Numbered from the stretch's first letter, positions 1 through 8,399 are shown. The stretch: DNA of 64,000 nucleotides from Verrucomicrobiota bacterium (GCA_016222825.1 JACRQF010000014.1:1-64000), one strand, 5' to 3'. The notes: generated by a model from the sequence alone, not told the origin. Translations and numbers: made by a program.

Positions 1-2793
1 GTTGAGCGTCACCGGGTTGGACACCAACACCGTCCCGTTGGTCGGGCTTATCATCTCCGCCCGCGTCGTGGGCGCGGTGTAGGCCGTGAACATGTAGTCG
101 TTCTGCTTCCATGTCCCGTTGATCAACGACCAGAGCCGCACATACAGCCGCCGACCGTCCGTGGGCAGCCCTGTCAGCGCGCGTGACAGGTTGGCGCCTT
201 CAACCGCCGCATAGAGGTCATGGCCGCCCGCACTGCTGCCCACCCAGAGCGCGTATTGGCTCGCGCCCGCGCCCGCATCCCAGGTCAACGTCACATTCGC
301 CGAGCCGAACGTCGCGCCGTTGCCCAGACCCGTGAACCGCGCCTTCACCGCGTTAAACGCACGGTAGCTGTAGTCGTTGTATTCCCAATTTCCATAGAGG
401 CAAGACCACAGCCTCACGTAGAGCGCGCGGCCGTCCACCGGCAAGGACAACGTCCGCGACAGGTTCGTGCCGACAAGCAACGCGTGGAGATCGTAGCTGT
501 TCGATGCGCTGCCCACCCAGAGCGCATACTGGCTCGCGCCAACGCCAGTATCCCATGTGAACGTCACCGAGGCGCTGTTGTTGGTGGAGCCGGGGGCCGG
601 GCTGAGCACCCGCGCCGTTGCAAGGTCAACCTCGATCACACCCGTGCTGTAGAGCAAGTTGGTGTTCCAATACAATGACGGGTCCAACGCGGGCAGATTC
701 AGAGACCCGAAAGCGCCGGCACCGGAGCCGAAGTCAAACAAGTCGAACCGGTCGCCCGCTTGCGGCGTGAAGCCATTGACCAATGACACACTGAGCGTGC
801 CACCGAAGTTGAGCGCGCCGCTGACATCAAACTGGTCGTAGAGCCAAGTGTTGGTTCCGCCCAGTTCCATGCTCATCATCGCGCCGCCGAGCAAGGACAA
901 ATCGCCGGTGTCGGTGATGACGCCGATGGAATCGCCGGGGGCGATGACACCCGCGTTGGTGATGGAGCCGGTGATGGAACCGGTGCCGATAAGGGATGCG
1001 CTGGTGTTGATGAAAAGGCCGTCAGCAAAGCCGTGCGCGCCGCCGAACAAGTCGAGGGTGGCGGAATGAACGCCGTCACCGACGGCGAAAGCGACGCCGT
1101 TGGAAACAGTGCTGCCGCCGGTTTGGAGCACGCCCCCGTTGAAGTTCATGACGCTGCTGGTGTTGTTGGTGAGATAGAGCTGGTTGACGACCACCGTGCC
1201 GCTATTGAGCGTGATTGTGCCGTAACCAGCGGTCAATGAATTCGAGAGGATTAAAGACGATCCGGTTCCGGTGACCAGAACAGAGTTGTTAGAGATTCCG
1301 GAGCCTGAGCCTATGAAGGCGTTGGCAGCCAGCACCTGAGCGCCATTCGCAATAACCAAGCGGGCGTCGCATGAGTTGGTGCCAACGTAGAGATCACCAC
1401 TGTTGTTCCAAATTGAACCCGGATCGGTGACCGTCACAGAGGACAATGTTCTGATTATCCCAGTGGTGTCATACACTTGGCCACTGTTGGCGATGGTCAA
1501 GGCGTTCCCACCGGTGTTCAAATCCAGAAAGCCGCTGTTACTCCAAACTGAACCCGGACCAACCACCCAAGCAGCATTGTTGCTAAGACTCGGATAGTTG
1601 CCGAACGTGCAGTTACCTATAATCGTCCACGTGCCGCCGTCCGTTATGATTGTAGTTCGCGAGGAGTTGAACACGACGTTAGGAGCCTCGATGAGCCAGT
1701 GATCGTTGGTGGCAACTCTCGTCGTGTTGCCTGTATCCAGCGCCGCCGTGTAGGCGTGGTTGTCCGCCACGTGCCACGTTCCACTGATCTGTGCCCACAA
1801 CCTTACGTAGATGTTGCTGCCGTTGGTTGGCAACCCTGTAAAAGTCCGGGTCAGGCCATCCACAAACACCGGATAGAGGTCGTAGCCGCCGGGACTCGTG
1901 CCGACCCACAGCGCATATCGAGTGGCGCCGGCAATCGCGTCCCAACTGAAGGTCGCGCACGAAGAACTCAGGGTTGAGCCATTGGCCGGGCTGGTGATCC
2001 CGCCAGAACCAGAATACTCCATGACAGTCGGCCGCCCGCCATATGTCGCGCCCCAACCCGTGGTTCCCTCCCGGTAATAGATGGTCGCGTTGTCGTCATT
2101 GGCGAACACTCCATCACCAATGCTGGGCGCATTCCCCTGGAAATAGACTCCTGTTAGGCTGGTGCAATCCTCGAACGCATTGAGCCCGATGTTGGTGACG
2201 CTGTTGCCAACCGTGACGTCGTTCAATCTGGAGCAGCCTTGGAACGCCCTGTCCCCGATGCTGGTGACACTGTTGGGAATCGTGATGGTGCTCAGACTAT
2301 AGCAGCCCAGAAACGTGATGTCTCCGATACTCGTGACGTTGGTGCCAATGGTGATGCTGCTCAGGCCGGTGCAATACGCGAACATCCCCCAGCCCATGTT
2401 CGTAACGCTGTTGGGAATGGTGACGCTGCTCAGTTTGGGGCATTCCTGAAACACCGCACCGCCGATACTGGTGACGCTGTCGGGAATGCTGACACTTCTT
2501 AGGTTGAAGCGACTCATGAACGCATAGTTCCCGATGCTGGTGACCGGCAACCCGTTGATGGTGCTGGGGATGCCTACTGTGTAGCCATCTGCGATGTAGC
2601 GCGTGATGATGACGCCAGCGGCATTCGTCACGTATGCGAAATCCCCAAAATACTGTTCCGCCGAAACCGCCAGAGGCGTTGACAGCAGGAGAAAGCCCAA
2701 CAGGGCGAGACAGAGCGCGGCTGTCTTGGTGAAGGATCTGTTGTGACGGATGACTGCCTCCGAACTCATGGGTGGGATTTTAGGCGTTTTCAT
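1..2793 (-). CDS. Large secreted BspA-LRR / beta-helix surface protein (C-terminus outside window)
   Basis: The frame is open from an ATG at 2793 to the window edge (931 codons), so the C-terminus is missing. A signal peptide (about residues 15-45, ending in VSAEQ) is followed by BspA/TpLRR-type leucine-rich repeats of about 23 residues (for example IPNSVTSIGDRAFQGCSRL), ending near residue 260. Then comes an Ig/fibronectin-like module with the signature ATRYALWVG...YVRLW, then a Ser/Thr/Asn/Gly-rich autotransporter-passenger-like beta-helix (about residues 360-700, with GVIAPGDSIG and GGTLSVSLVNGF motifs). Two more copies of the YALWVG...LYVRLW module follow, and a fourth begins at the edge. 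LRR and passenger modules of this kind are usually cell-surface or adhesion proteins; the ligand cannot be predicted. Anchoring domains, if any, lie outside the window. Confidence 0.85.
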   Translation of the reverse strand, partial: MKTPKIPPMSSEAVIRHNRSFTKTAALCLALLGFLLLSTPLAVSAEQYFGDFAYVTNAAGVIITRYIADGYTVGIPSTINGLPVTSIGNYAFMSRFNLRSVSIPDSVTSIGGAVFQECPKLSSVTIPNSVTNMGWGMFAYCTGLSSITIGTNVTSIGDITFLGCYSLSTITIPNSVTSIGDRAFQGCSRLNDVTVGNSVTNIGLNAFEDCTSLTGVYFQGNAPSIGDGVFANDDNATIYYREGTTGWGATYGGRPTVMEYSGSGGITSPANGSTLSSSCATFSWDAIAGATRYALWVGTSPGGYDLYPVFVDGLTRTFTGLPTNGSNIYVRLWAQISGTWHVADNHAYTAALDTGNTTRVATNDHWLIEAPNVVFNSSRTTIITDGGTWTIIGNCTFGNYPSLSNNAAWVVGPGSVWSNSGFLDLNTGGNALTIANSGQVYDTTGIIRTLSSVTVTDPGSIWNNSGDLYVGTNSCDARLVIANGAQVLAANAFIGSGSGISNNSVLVTGTGSSLILSNSLTAGYGTITLNSGTVVVNQLYLTNNTSSVMNFNGGVLQTGGSTVSNGVAFAVGDGVHSATLDLFGGAHGFADGLFINTSASLIGTGSITGSITNAGVIAPGDSIGVITDTGDLSLLGGAMMSMELGGTNTWLYDQFDVSGALNFGGTLSVSLVNGFTPQAGDRFDLFDFGSGAGAFGSLNLPALDPSLYWNTNLLYSTGVIEVDLATARVLSPAPGSTNNSASVTFTWDTGVGASQYALWVGSASNSYDLHALLVGTNLSRTLSLPVDGRALYVRLWSCLYGNWEYNDYSYRAFNAVKARFTGLGNGATFGSANVTLTWDAGAGASQYALWVGSSAGGHDLYAAVEGANLSRALTGLPTDGRRLYVRLWSLINGTWKQNDYMFTAYTAPTTRAEMISPTNGTVLVSNPVTLN

Positions 2794-2848
2794 GGCGGTG
2801 ACAAGGAAGTTTAGGAGGCAAGAGGCAGGAGGGAAGAGGCAAGAGCTT

Positions 2849-3556
2849 TCATCGGCGTTGCGCGGCGAGCATTTCGTTGAGTTTGTTGGCGAGCATCAAC
2901 TGAAACGGATCGGTGATGCTGGCGGTGTCGAGCAGTTCCACGGCGTTGGTGTTGGCGCTCGTGCCGTTGATGGCGGCGTTGATGGCGTCGGCGAGTTGTT
3001 GGGCGGTGACTTCGCCGGGCGGGCCGGTGATGCTCAGCAAGCGCCAGCGGTTGTCGGTGTCGGGGGTGGCGCTGTCGCACGGTTCCATCGCGACGTAGAC
3101 GTTGCCCTGGTAGAAGACGACGTCGCCGGGCTGGTAGCTGCCGCCGTTCCAATTGCCGCGCATCTGCACGCCGGCTCCCGCCGGCCCTTGAATTCCGGGC
3201 GCGCCGTCGGCCCCTGCGGGACCGGCGACGGTGGAATCGGCCCCTGCCGGGCCGGCTGGCCCCGGTTCTCCCGGATCACCCTTGTCTCCCTTGTCGCCTT
3301 TTTCTCCGGGCTGGCCGTCCACGCCGTCTCTTCCGGGAACGCCTGCGGGGAGTTGGAACGGGCCGTAGCTGGTGGCGTCGGTCATGTGGACGGTGAAGGT
3401 GCCGTCGCCGTTGTAGTGAATTTCGCTGATGCCGCGTCCGTCGGCTCCGGCCGGGCCGGGCTGGGAGGCGAGGGCTGCGACGCCGTTCCATTGTTCGCGG
3501 AGTTGGTCGGCGCCGAGTTTGTCACCGTCTTGGGGCCAGTTTTCGTTATAGCTCAT
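2849..3556 (-). CDS. Collagen-like repeat protein with carbohydrate-binding-like module
   Basis: 235 residues. A short N-terminal region is followed by Gly-X-Y collagen repeats in two blocks (about residues 33-40 and 72-130, for example GEKGDKGDKGDPGEPG and GPAGADGAPGIQGPAG). The blocks are separated by a beta-rich insert (YNGDGTFTVHMTD). After the collagen region is a module with WNGGSYQPGDVVFYQGNVYVA, which resembles the CBM5/12-like chitin-binding fold in its W...Y.GD.V.Y.G..Y pattern. The C-terminus is helical. No signal peptide is visible. Bacterial collagen-like proteins usually form trimeric stalks on surfaces, spores or phage tails. The neighbouring repeat array and duplicated protein lie upstream on the same strand. 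No clear Shine-Dalgarno precedes the ATG. Confidence 0.75.
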   Translation of the reverse strand: MSYNENWPQDGDKLGADQLREQWNGVAALASQPGPAGADGRGISEIHYNGDGTFTVHMTDATSYGPFQLPAGVPGRDGVDGQPGEKGDKGDKGDPGEPGPAGPAGADSTVAGPAGADGAPGIQGPAGAGVQMRGNWNGGSYQPGDVVFYQGNVYVAMEPCDSATPDTDNRWRLLSITGPPGEVTAQQLADAINAAINGTSANTNAVELLDTASITDPFQLMLANKLNEMLAAQRR

Positions 3557-3562
3557 GGTTTT

Positions 3563-4153
3563 TTAGGAGCCAGGAGTTTGGAGTTGGGAGTTAGGGGCAA
3601 ATTCTGCGCAACTGCTTGTTATGGGCTTTGTTCTGACGATTTGGGGCGTTACGCGGAACATTTGGGGCCTTATTCCAACGATTTGGGGCGCTATTCCAGA
3701 GGTTTGGGGGGCTACGCCGACAGTTTGGGGCGTTATGCGGAAGGTTCGGGGGATTACGCCGGTTGTCGTGGGCGTTACGCCGAAGAGTTGGCGCGTTACG
3801 CCGGACATTCTGCGGATCACGCCGACTGTGTGGGGGATTACGCGGAGCATCCGGGGGACTACTCCAGTCCTTTGGCGCGCTACGCGGAAGATGCGGGGCG
3901 CTACGCCGAAGGTTCGGGGTGTTATTCCAAAGATGGGGGGCGCTACGCGGACGATGCGGGGCCTTGTGCCGGAGGTCCGGGCCGCTACGCCAACGTCGCC
4001 GGGCGCTCCGCTGGTTATGCCGGGCGCTCCGCCGCGTGTCATCGGCGGCGTGTTTCTCTTGGCGCGCGGTGACCGCCCTGTAGCCGGCGGTCCGCGACCG
4101 CCGCCGTCAATCCGGCGCTCGGAGAGTGCCGCTATAATGCGTGGTGTGTTCAT
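3563..4153 (-). CDS. Possible heptapeptide-repeat protein across the 21-bp array (coding status uncertain)
   Basis: An ATG at 4153 overlaps the TGA of the upstream gene as ATGA, which would allow translational coupling. The frame ends 6 nt before the collagen-like gene, so it would complete a tight three-gene unit. The 196-residue product would be Arg/Pro/Thr-rich with about 20 heptads of the type FGVTPRT / VGVAPQT. Against it: positions that vary in the array are mostly not third codon positions in this frame, and the C-terminal residues come from a word-like repeat (3566-3600). The competing + strand GRYAE frame fits the substitution pattern better. No known domain was recognised. Confidence 0.3.
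   Translation of the reverse strand: MNTPRIIAALSERRIDGGGRGPPATGRSPRAKRNTPPMTRGGAPGITSGAPGDVGVAARTSGTRPRIVRVAPPIFGITPRTFGVAPRIFRVARQRTGVVPRMLRVIPHTVGVIRRMSGVTRQLFGVTPTTTGVIPRTFRITPQTVGVAPQTSGIAPQIVGIRPQMFRVTPQIVRTKPITSSCAEFAPNSQLQTPGS
3622..4041. repeat. Array of 20 contiguous 21-bp repeats with dyad-symmetric core
   Basis: Twenty head-to-tail 21-bp units run without indels from 3622 to 4041 (first unit most degenerate). The consensus starts GGGGCGYTACGCCGAAG and ends RTTY. Each unit carries an 11-bp near-palindrome GGCGTWACGCC, so units recur every two helical turns. Because 21 is a multiple of three, reading frames stay open on both strands. In the + frame reading Gly-Arg-Tyr-Ala-Glu, differences fall largely at third positions: TAC/TAT for Tyr, GCC/GCG/GCT for Ala, CGT/CGC for Arg. 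This suggests the array is or was coding in that frame, ending at a TGA at 4070-4072. A possible TTG start at 3584 follows CAGGAG, but no ATG exists. It is not a CRISPR because there are no spacers. Confidence 0.9.
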
Positions 4154-4893
4154 GCGGCCGGCGGTGTGGGTTGCGAAGGCGGCGCGGGCGGCGGCGCGGG
4201 GGGCGGCGCGGGGGGCGGTTCTTCCCCGCCGCCTTGTTCTCGCTGGAGCCGCGCGCGAATTTCCAAGCCTTCCTTGCCGATGAGGGTGTTCTTGCCCACG
4301 GCACCGACGGCGGCGTCGAGGCAGCCGCTGGCGCGGGTGTAGAGCGCGTTGGCCATCGTGACGACGTTGACGGTGGAATCGCTGCGGGTGGTCTTGGCGC
4401 CTTCCTGCGCGCCCTCGGCGCTTCCGACGGCCGCAGCGGCGGCGGTGAGTTTGGTCTTGCGGCTGGCGACGATCATCTTCGGCTCGACCCGGGCCTGGTA
4501 TTTGGTGAGGTAGGCGGAGACGGAGTTGATGAAGCCGATCAACTCGGCCGGGTCGGCGATGGGATGGTCGCCGAGCTTGGCGCGGAGCGCGAGGCCCTCC
4601 CTGCCCTCGATGGTGGTCTTGCCGATGATGCCCACGGCCATGTCGAGCGCGCCGTTGGCGGTCTCGTAGGAGGCGCGGAAGATGCGCTTGACCTCGGCGG
4701 TCTTGAGCTTCTGGCCGCTCTTGTTGGACTCCTGGGTCTGGTTGGCCAGCGTGAGGGCGTCGGCAACCTCCGGCAACTCCTCGATGTCCACGGTCGGGTC
4801 GTAGTCGCCGGCCGTGATTTCGGTTTTGTATTTCGTCAGGAAGCCCACGACGAGCGTGACGAACCCGGTGATGGTTTCAATGGCGAATGACAT
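4150..4893 (-). CDS. Internally duplicated protein of unknown function with Pro-rich tail
   Basis: 247 residues from the ATG at 4893, preceded by AAGGAG ten bases upstream. A longer in-frame start at 5007, also with AAAGGAG upstream, would add 38 residues. The protein is two copies of one domain of about 100 residues. Each begins with a hydrophobic helix ending LTKY (ITGFVTLVVGFLTKY and LIGFINSVSAYLTKY). Each ends with a strongly conserved block: ANGALDMAVGIIGKTTIEG / ASGCLDAAVGAVGKNTLIG, then EGL..RA.L. The tail is almost pure Pro/Ala (PPPAPPPAPPPAPP) and is encoded by very GC-rich DNA at 4170-4225. The family was not recognised. Helical membrane- or envelope-associated function is only a guess from the hydrophobic segments. 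Confidence 0.7.
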   Translation of the reverse strand: MSFAIETITGFVTLVVGFLTKYKTEITAGDYDPTVDIEELPEVADALTLANQTQESNKSGQKLKTAEVKRIFRASYETANGALDMAVGIIGKTTIEGREGLALRAKLGDHPIADPAELIGFINSVSAYLTKYQARVEPKMIVASRKTKLTAAAAAVGSAEGAQEGAKTTRSDSTVNVVTMANALYTRASGCLDAAVGAVGKNTLIGKEGLEIRARLQREQGGGEEPPPAPPPAPPPAPPSQPTPPAA

Positions 4894-5148
4894 GTGTGTT
4901 GGTCTCCTTGTTGGCGCTGATGATGCGGGCACGTCTCCGGGATAAGGGAGATCGGGATAATCGCCGGCGAAAGAATAACCGGCTCGACTGATTCCTGCGC
5001 GTGCCATGGTGTTTGCGTCTAACTCCTTTCCGCGCCGCACTCGCGGCCGCGGCTGACGGGCGGAGATACTACGTAAAGGCTCAGGGCTTGTCTATCAGGG
5101 GCTGCCCTGATTTTAGCATCAGGGGACTCCTTAGGTAAATTCCCTAGA

Positions 5149-5170
5149 CTTCCTCTCCAAGAGGAGGAAG
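5149..5170 (-). terminator. Hairpin downstream of the carbamoyltransferase gene
   Basis: CTTCCTC (5149-5155) pairs with GAGGAAG (5164-5170) about 35 nt after the stop of the - strand carbamoyltransferase. No T-run follows on the - strand, so intrinsic termination is doubtful. A second hairpin at 5094-5111 (ATCAGGG/CCCTGAT) is followed by TTTT on the + strand. The 5041-5203 gap otherwise holds only the upstream region of the 4893 gene. Confidence 0.3.
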
Positions 5171-5203
5171 CCGGGACGGAAGATCAGGCTCGCGCCACGC
5201 GGC

Positions 5204-6937
5204 TCAGGACTCGGCGATGGTCTTGCGGACGAGGAAGTTCTCCAGGACCAGATACTGCACGTCGCTGCCGAAGAAGACCGTCAGCGCGTCGTCGGGCGTG
5301 CAGACGATCGGCTCGCCCTGGCGGTTGAGGGAGGTGTTCAGCAGCAGCGGCACGCCGGTCCGCGCGTAGAACTTGCGCATCAGTCCGTAAAGCTGCGGCT
5401 GGGTCTGCTCGCTGACGATCTGTGCGCGCGCGACGCCGTCGGCCTGGATGACGTCCGCGACGCGGTCGCGCCAGCCCGGTGTCACTTCGAGGGCGAGCGC
5501 CATCCACGGCGAGGGATGCGGCGACCGGAACACCTCCGGCGCGGCCCAGTCGAGCACCGACAGGCCGAACGGCTGCCATCGCTCGCGCCGCCCGATCTGG
5601 GCGTTGACGCGATGGGCGATGCCGGGAATGACGGGGTTGCCCAGGACGCTGCGGTTGCCGAGCGCGCGCGGGCCGAATTCCATCCGTCCCTGGAACCATG
5701 CCACCAGTTCGCCGCGCGCCAGCAGCGCCGCCGCCGCGTCGGTGACGGAGGCCGGTTGCTCGAACGGGACGCGTTTCCTTTCCAACGCGACGCGCACCTG
5801 TGCGTCGTTGTAACTCGGGCCGAGGAAGGCGTGCTCCAGAGGCTTCACCTTGTCGCCAACGCCCGTGGCCGCGAGCATCGCCGCGCCGAACGCCGCGCCG
5901 CAAGCGCCGGCCGCCGGCGGGACGAAGAGTTCGCCCGCGCCGGCGTCGCCCGCGAGGCGGCGGTTGAGCTGCGCGTTGAACGCCACGCCGCCGGCGAAAC
6001 AGAGCCGCTTGGTTTCCGCGATCTTGCCGGCGAGATGATGCCGCGCCAGCGAGAGCGCCGCTTCCTCGAGCGCCCGCTGCGCCGCCGCCGCGATATGGAC
6101 ATACGGTTCCTCCGCGTCGTCGCTCGTGCGCGGCGGTCCCCAGAGTTTCACCAGTTCCGGCGAGAACGAACAGTCCCGGCCCTGCTCGTCGCGGTAGCGC
6201 CGCGCGCCGACGACGTTCACCAGCGCGTTGTTGACGCGGAAATCGCCCGCGCCCCAGCAGACGCACGGCGAGATGTCCCACTTGTCCGCGTTGCCGCGCG
6301 CGGCCATCGCCATGACCCGCGCCTCGCCGTCGAGCATCTCGAAGCCGAGATACTCCGCGATGGCGCCGTAGAACCCGCCGAGCGAGTCGGGCGCATACCA
6401 TTCCTTGATGCGGTGCAGCCCGCGCTCGTCGCCGTAGCCGAGCCATTCGGCGGCATACTCGCCGTTGCCGTGGAGGCTCATGATCGCCGCGCGCTCGCAG
6501 CCGGACCCGTAAAACGCCGACGCCGCGTGCGCCAGATGATGCTGGAACTGCATCAGGCGGACCCGGCCCGGCTGGATGCCGATCCGCGGGAGCATCTCGC
6601 GCAGGCTCTGGAGGTCCTGCCGGTAACGGCGGTTGCCGCCGAAGACCGCCGCGAGCGCCTCGCCCGGCGCGTAGCCGTGGCGCAACGCAAACTGCCAGCG
6701 CGCCGAGGAATTGAAGAGCGGGATTTTGGCGAAGGGACAGGCGACCACCTGCACATCGGACGGTTCGAGGCCGGCGAACTCCAGGCACCACCGCGCCGCC
6801 ATCTCCGGCTGGAGGTTTCGGGAGTGCTTGATGCGGTTGAACCGTTCCTCCTCGGCCGCCGCAATGACCTTGCCGTCCACCACGAGCGCCGCGCTCGGGT
6901 CGTGTCCACCGGCTCCGCTCAATCCAAGAATCACCAT
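5204..6937 (-). CDS. Carbamoyltransferase (NodU/CmcH/TobZ family)
   Basis: 577 residues, full family length. The family transfers a carbamoyl group from carbamoyl phosphate, through a carbamoyl-adenylate, to hydroxyl groups of sugars or natural products. The N-terminal Kae1-like domain starts MVILGLSGAGGHDPSAALV and has the metal-binding HHLAH at residues 133-137. The C-terminal YrdC-like domain has GRMEFGPRALGNRS and LLNTSLNRQGEPIV. FAGGVAFNAQLN corresponds to the conserved glycine motif. One oddity: the usual D-G-x-G-E motif reads LHGNGE, with His156 in place of Asp. The gene stands alone, so the acceptor cannot be named. Surface polysaccharide decoration is a reasonable guess. Confidence 0.9.
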   Translation of the reverse strand: MVILGLSGAGGHDPSAALVVDGKVIAAAEEERFNRIKHSRNLQPEMAARWCLEFAGLEPSDVQVVACPFAKIPLFNSSARWQFALRHGYAPGEALAAVFGGNRRYRQDLQSLREMLPRIGIQPGRVRLMQFQHHLAHAASAFYGSGCERAAIMSLHGNGEYAAEWLGYGDERGLHRIKEWYAPDSLGGFYGAIAEYLGFEMLDGEARVMAMAARGNADKWDISPCVCWGAGDFRVNNALVNVVGARRYRDEQGRDCSFSPELVKLWGPPRTSDDAEEPYVHIAAAAQRALEEAALSLARHHLAGKIAETKRLCFAGGVAFNAQLNRRLAGDAGAGELFVPPAAGACGAAFGAAMLAATGVGDKVKPLEHAFLGPSYNDAQVRVALERKRVPFEQPASVTDAAAALLARGELVAWFQGRMEFGPRALGNRSVLGNPVIPGIAHRVNAQIGRRERWQPFGLSVLDWAAPEVFRSPHPSPWMALALEVTPGWRDRVADVIQADGVARAQIVSEQTQPQLYGLMRKFYARTGVPLLLNTSLNRQGEPIVCTPDDALTVFFGSDVQYLVLENFLVRKTIAES

Positions 6938-7103
6938 ACGGCGCGCACTCTACCGGCACGCGGTTGGAGCCGTCAAGCAAGCGGCGGGCGGCTGGATGGC
7001 TGCCACACGGCGTTTGGCGGTGATGTTCTAATGATTGGAAGTGAAGGCGGTGAATGAAGGCTGAACACAGGGGCGGTTTTGTGCTGGGATACGCTTGCGA
7101 TGA

Positions 7104-7322
7104 AGTCTCCGGCCAAGCCCGAACCCCGGCTGTTACGGCGACAAGCATGCCGTCACGCCGAACCTCGACCGGTTCGCCACGCAGGCGAACGGCATCACCG
7201 GCGTCCGCGCGCCGCAGCCGCTCGCGCAAGGGAGTTTGACTAGCTGGCGCGGACATGAGAAGCTGCGCGGCACTGGCGAAAGACCTCATGCTGCTAACAT
7301 CAACCAACGCTGGAGAAACTGA
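7104..7322 (+). pseudogene. Possible sulfatase remnant before the sugar isomerase gene
   Basis: The 6938-7322 gap holds no intact gene. One frame, open from after a TGA at 7101 to a TGA at 7320 that directly abuts the next ATG, contains GCYGDKHAVTPNLDRFA. This resembles the N-terminal sulfatase signature G.YG...TPNLDRLA. Only about 25 residues match, no start codon is present, and the rest is unlike a sulfatase. It may be a decayed fragment or chance. The remainder of the gap must hold the promoters of the two flanking genes; none could be pinpointed. Confidence 0.3.
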
Positions 7323-8294
7323 ATGAACACCCACTTCACCCGACGCGATTTTGTGAAAACCTCCGCCGCCGCCGGCCTCGGCCTCTGGGCCGCCGGAAGC
7401 CTTGACGCGCGCGCTGCGTTCAAGACCAAGCTCCACAAGGCGATGATCCGCAAACCCATTGAGGCGGAAATGCAGGCGCTGAAAGAAGCCGGCTTCGACG
7501 GCTTCGAGACCAATGTCATCGCCAGTCCCGAGGAAGCCGCCGGGAGCCGCAAGCTCGCCGAGAAACTCGGCCTGCGCATCCATTCCGTCCTGCGCGGCTG
7601 GGCCGAGTTCAACAGCGACGATCCGGCCAAGGTGGAAAGCTCGATCGAAGTCACACGCAACGCGTTGCGCGCCGCCAAGGGCTATGGAGCCGACGCCATC
7701 CTGCTGGTGCCGTGCCGCATTGGCGGCAAGGGCATGGCCATGCCGGAGGCGTGGGAGTTCGACATCGAGTTCGACCCGAAGACCGGCCACGTCAAGAAGG
7801 TCGTCGCCGGCGACAACGAGAAGTTCAAGGACTACATCGCCGCGCAGAACCACGCCACGGACACTTCGCGCGCCGCTGTGAAGAAGCTCATCCCGCTCGC
7901 GAAAGAGTTGAAAGTCGTCATCGCGCTCGAAAACGTCTGGAACAACCTCTGGGTGAAACCGGCTCTTTTCCAGAACTTCGTCGCGTCGTTCCACAACGAG
8001 TGGGTGAAGGCTTACTTCGACATCGGCAACCACGTGAAATACATCGCCCCGCCGGAGGAGTGGATCCGCACCCTCGGCCCGCTGGTGGCCAAGCTCCACG
8101 TCAAGGACTTCCAACTCAACCCCGACAAGCACGGTGGCAAGTTCGTCCACCCGCGCGATGGCAGCGTCAACTGGCCCGCCGTGCGCCAGGCGATCGAAGA
8201 CATCGGCCACAGCGGCTGGCTCACGATTGAAGACGGCGGCCTCTCGCTGAAGGAATTCAACGACCGTCTGGACCTGATCATTGCGGGGAAGTGA
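7323..8294 (+). CDS. Exported sugar phosphate isomerase/epimerase-like TIM barrel
   Basis: 323 residues. The N-terminus has a twin-arginine motif (TRRDFVKTSAAAGLG) followed by a hydrophobic stretch ending near LDARA, so Tat export is likely. The rest is an AP-endonuclease-2 / xylose-isomerase-like barrel. Candidate metal ligands are Glu in IALENVWNN, Asp in YFDIGNH, His in LHVKDF and Glu in LTIEDGG. ENVWNN...YFDIGN resembles UlaE-type ribulose-5-phosphate 3-epimerases and hydroxypyruvate isomerases. The start directly follows a TGA in the same frame and has no clear ribosome site. Substrate unknown. Exported proteins of this family are common in Planctomycetota and Verrucomicrobiota. Confidence 0.85.
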   Translation: MNTHFTRRDFVKTSAAAGLGLWAAGSLDARAAFKTKLHKAMIRKPIEAEMQALKEAGFDGFETNVIASPEEAAGSRKLAEKLGLRIHSVLRGWAEFNSDDPAKVESSIEVTRNALRAAKGYGADAILLVPCRIGGKGMAMPEAWEFDIEFDPKTGHVKKVVAGDNEKFKDYIAAQNHATDTSRAAVKKLIPLAKELKVVIALENVWNNLWVKPALFQNFVASFHNEWVKAYFDIGNHVKYIAPPEEWIRTLGPLVAKLHVKDFQLNPDKHGGKFVHPRDGSVNWPAVRQAIEDIGHSGWLTIEDGGLSLKEFNDRLDLIIAGK

Positions 8295-8323
8295 CGGCGT
8301 CGCGCGGCGAGGCGGACCACGGT

Positions 8324-8399
8324 TGGTGGAGGTGAAGGGATTCGAACCCTTGACCTCCTCGTTGCGAACGAGGCGCTCTACCAACTGAGCTACACCCCC
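8324..8399 (-). tRNA. tRNA-Ala (anticodon CGC)
   Basis: 76 nt including the encoded CCA at 8326-8324. The acceptor stem GGGGGTG pairs with CACCTCC and contains the G3:U70 wobble that specifies alanine. The D arm reads GCTCAGTTGGTAGAGC. The anticodon loop TTCGCAA gives CGC, reading GCG. The T arm contains GGTTCGAATCC. All four arms fold. Confidence 0.97.

Noticed and set aside
3622..4041. CRISPR array
   Set aside because: Units are contiguous with no unique spacers, 21 bp is too short, and no cas genes are nearby.
2750..4072. 440-codon + strand gene
   Set aside because: The first two thirds are antisense to the well-supported collagen-like gene. Only the part over the 21-bp array shows a coding-like pattern.
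2849..4893. Prophage tail-fibre region
   Set aside because: Collagen repeats occur in phage fibres, but no phage structural, integrase or lysis genes are present.
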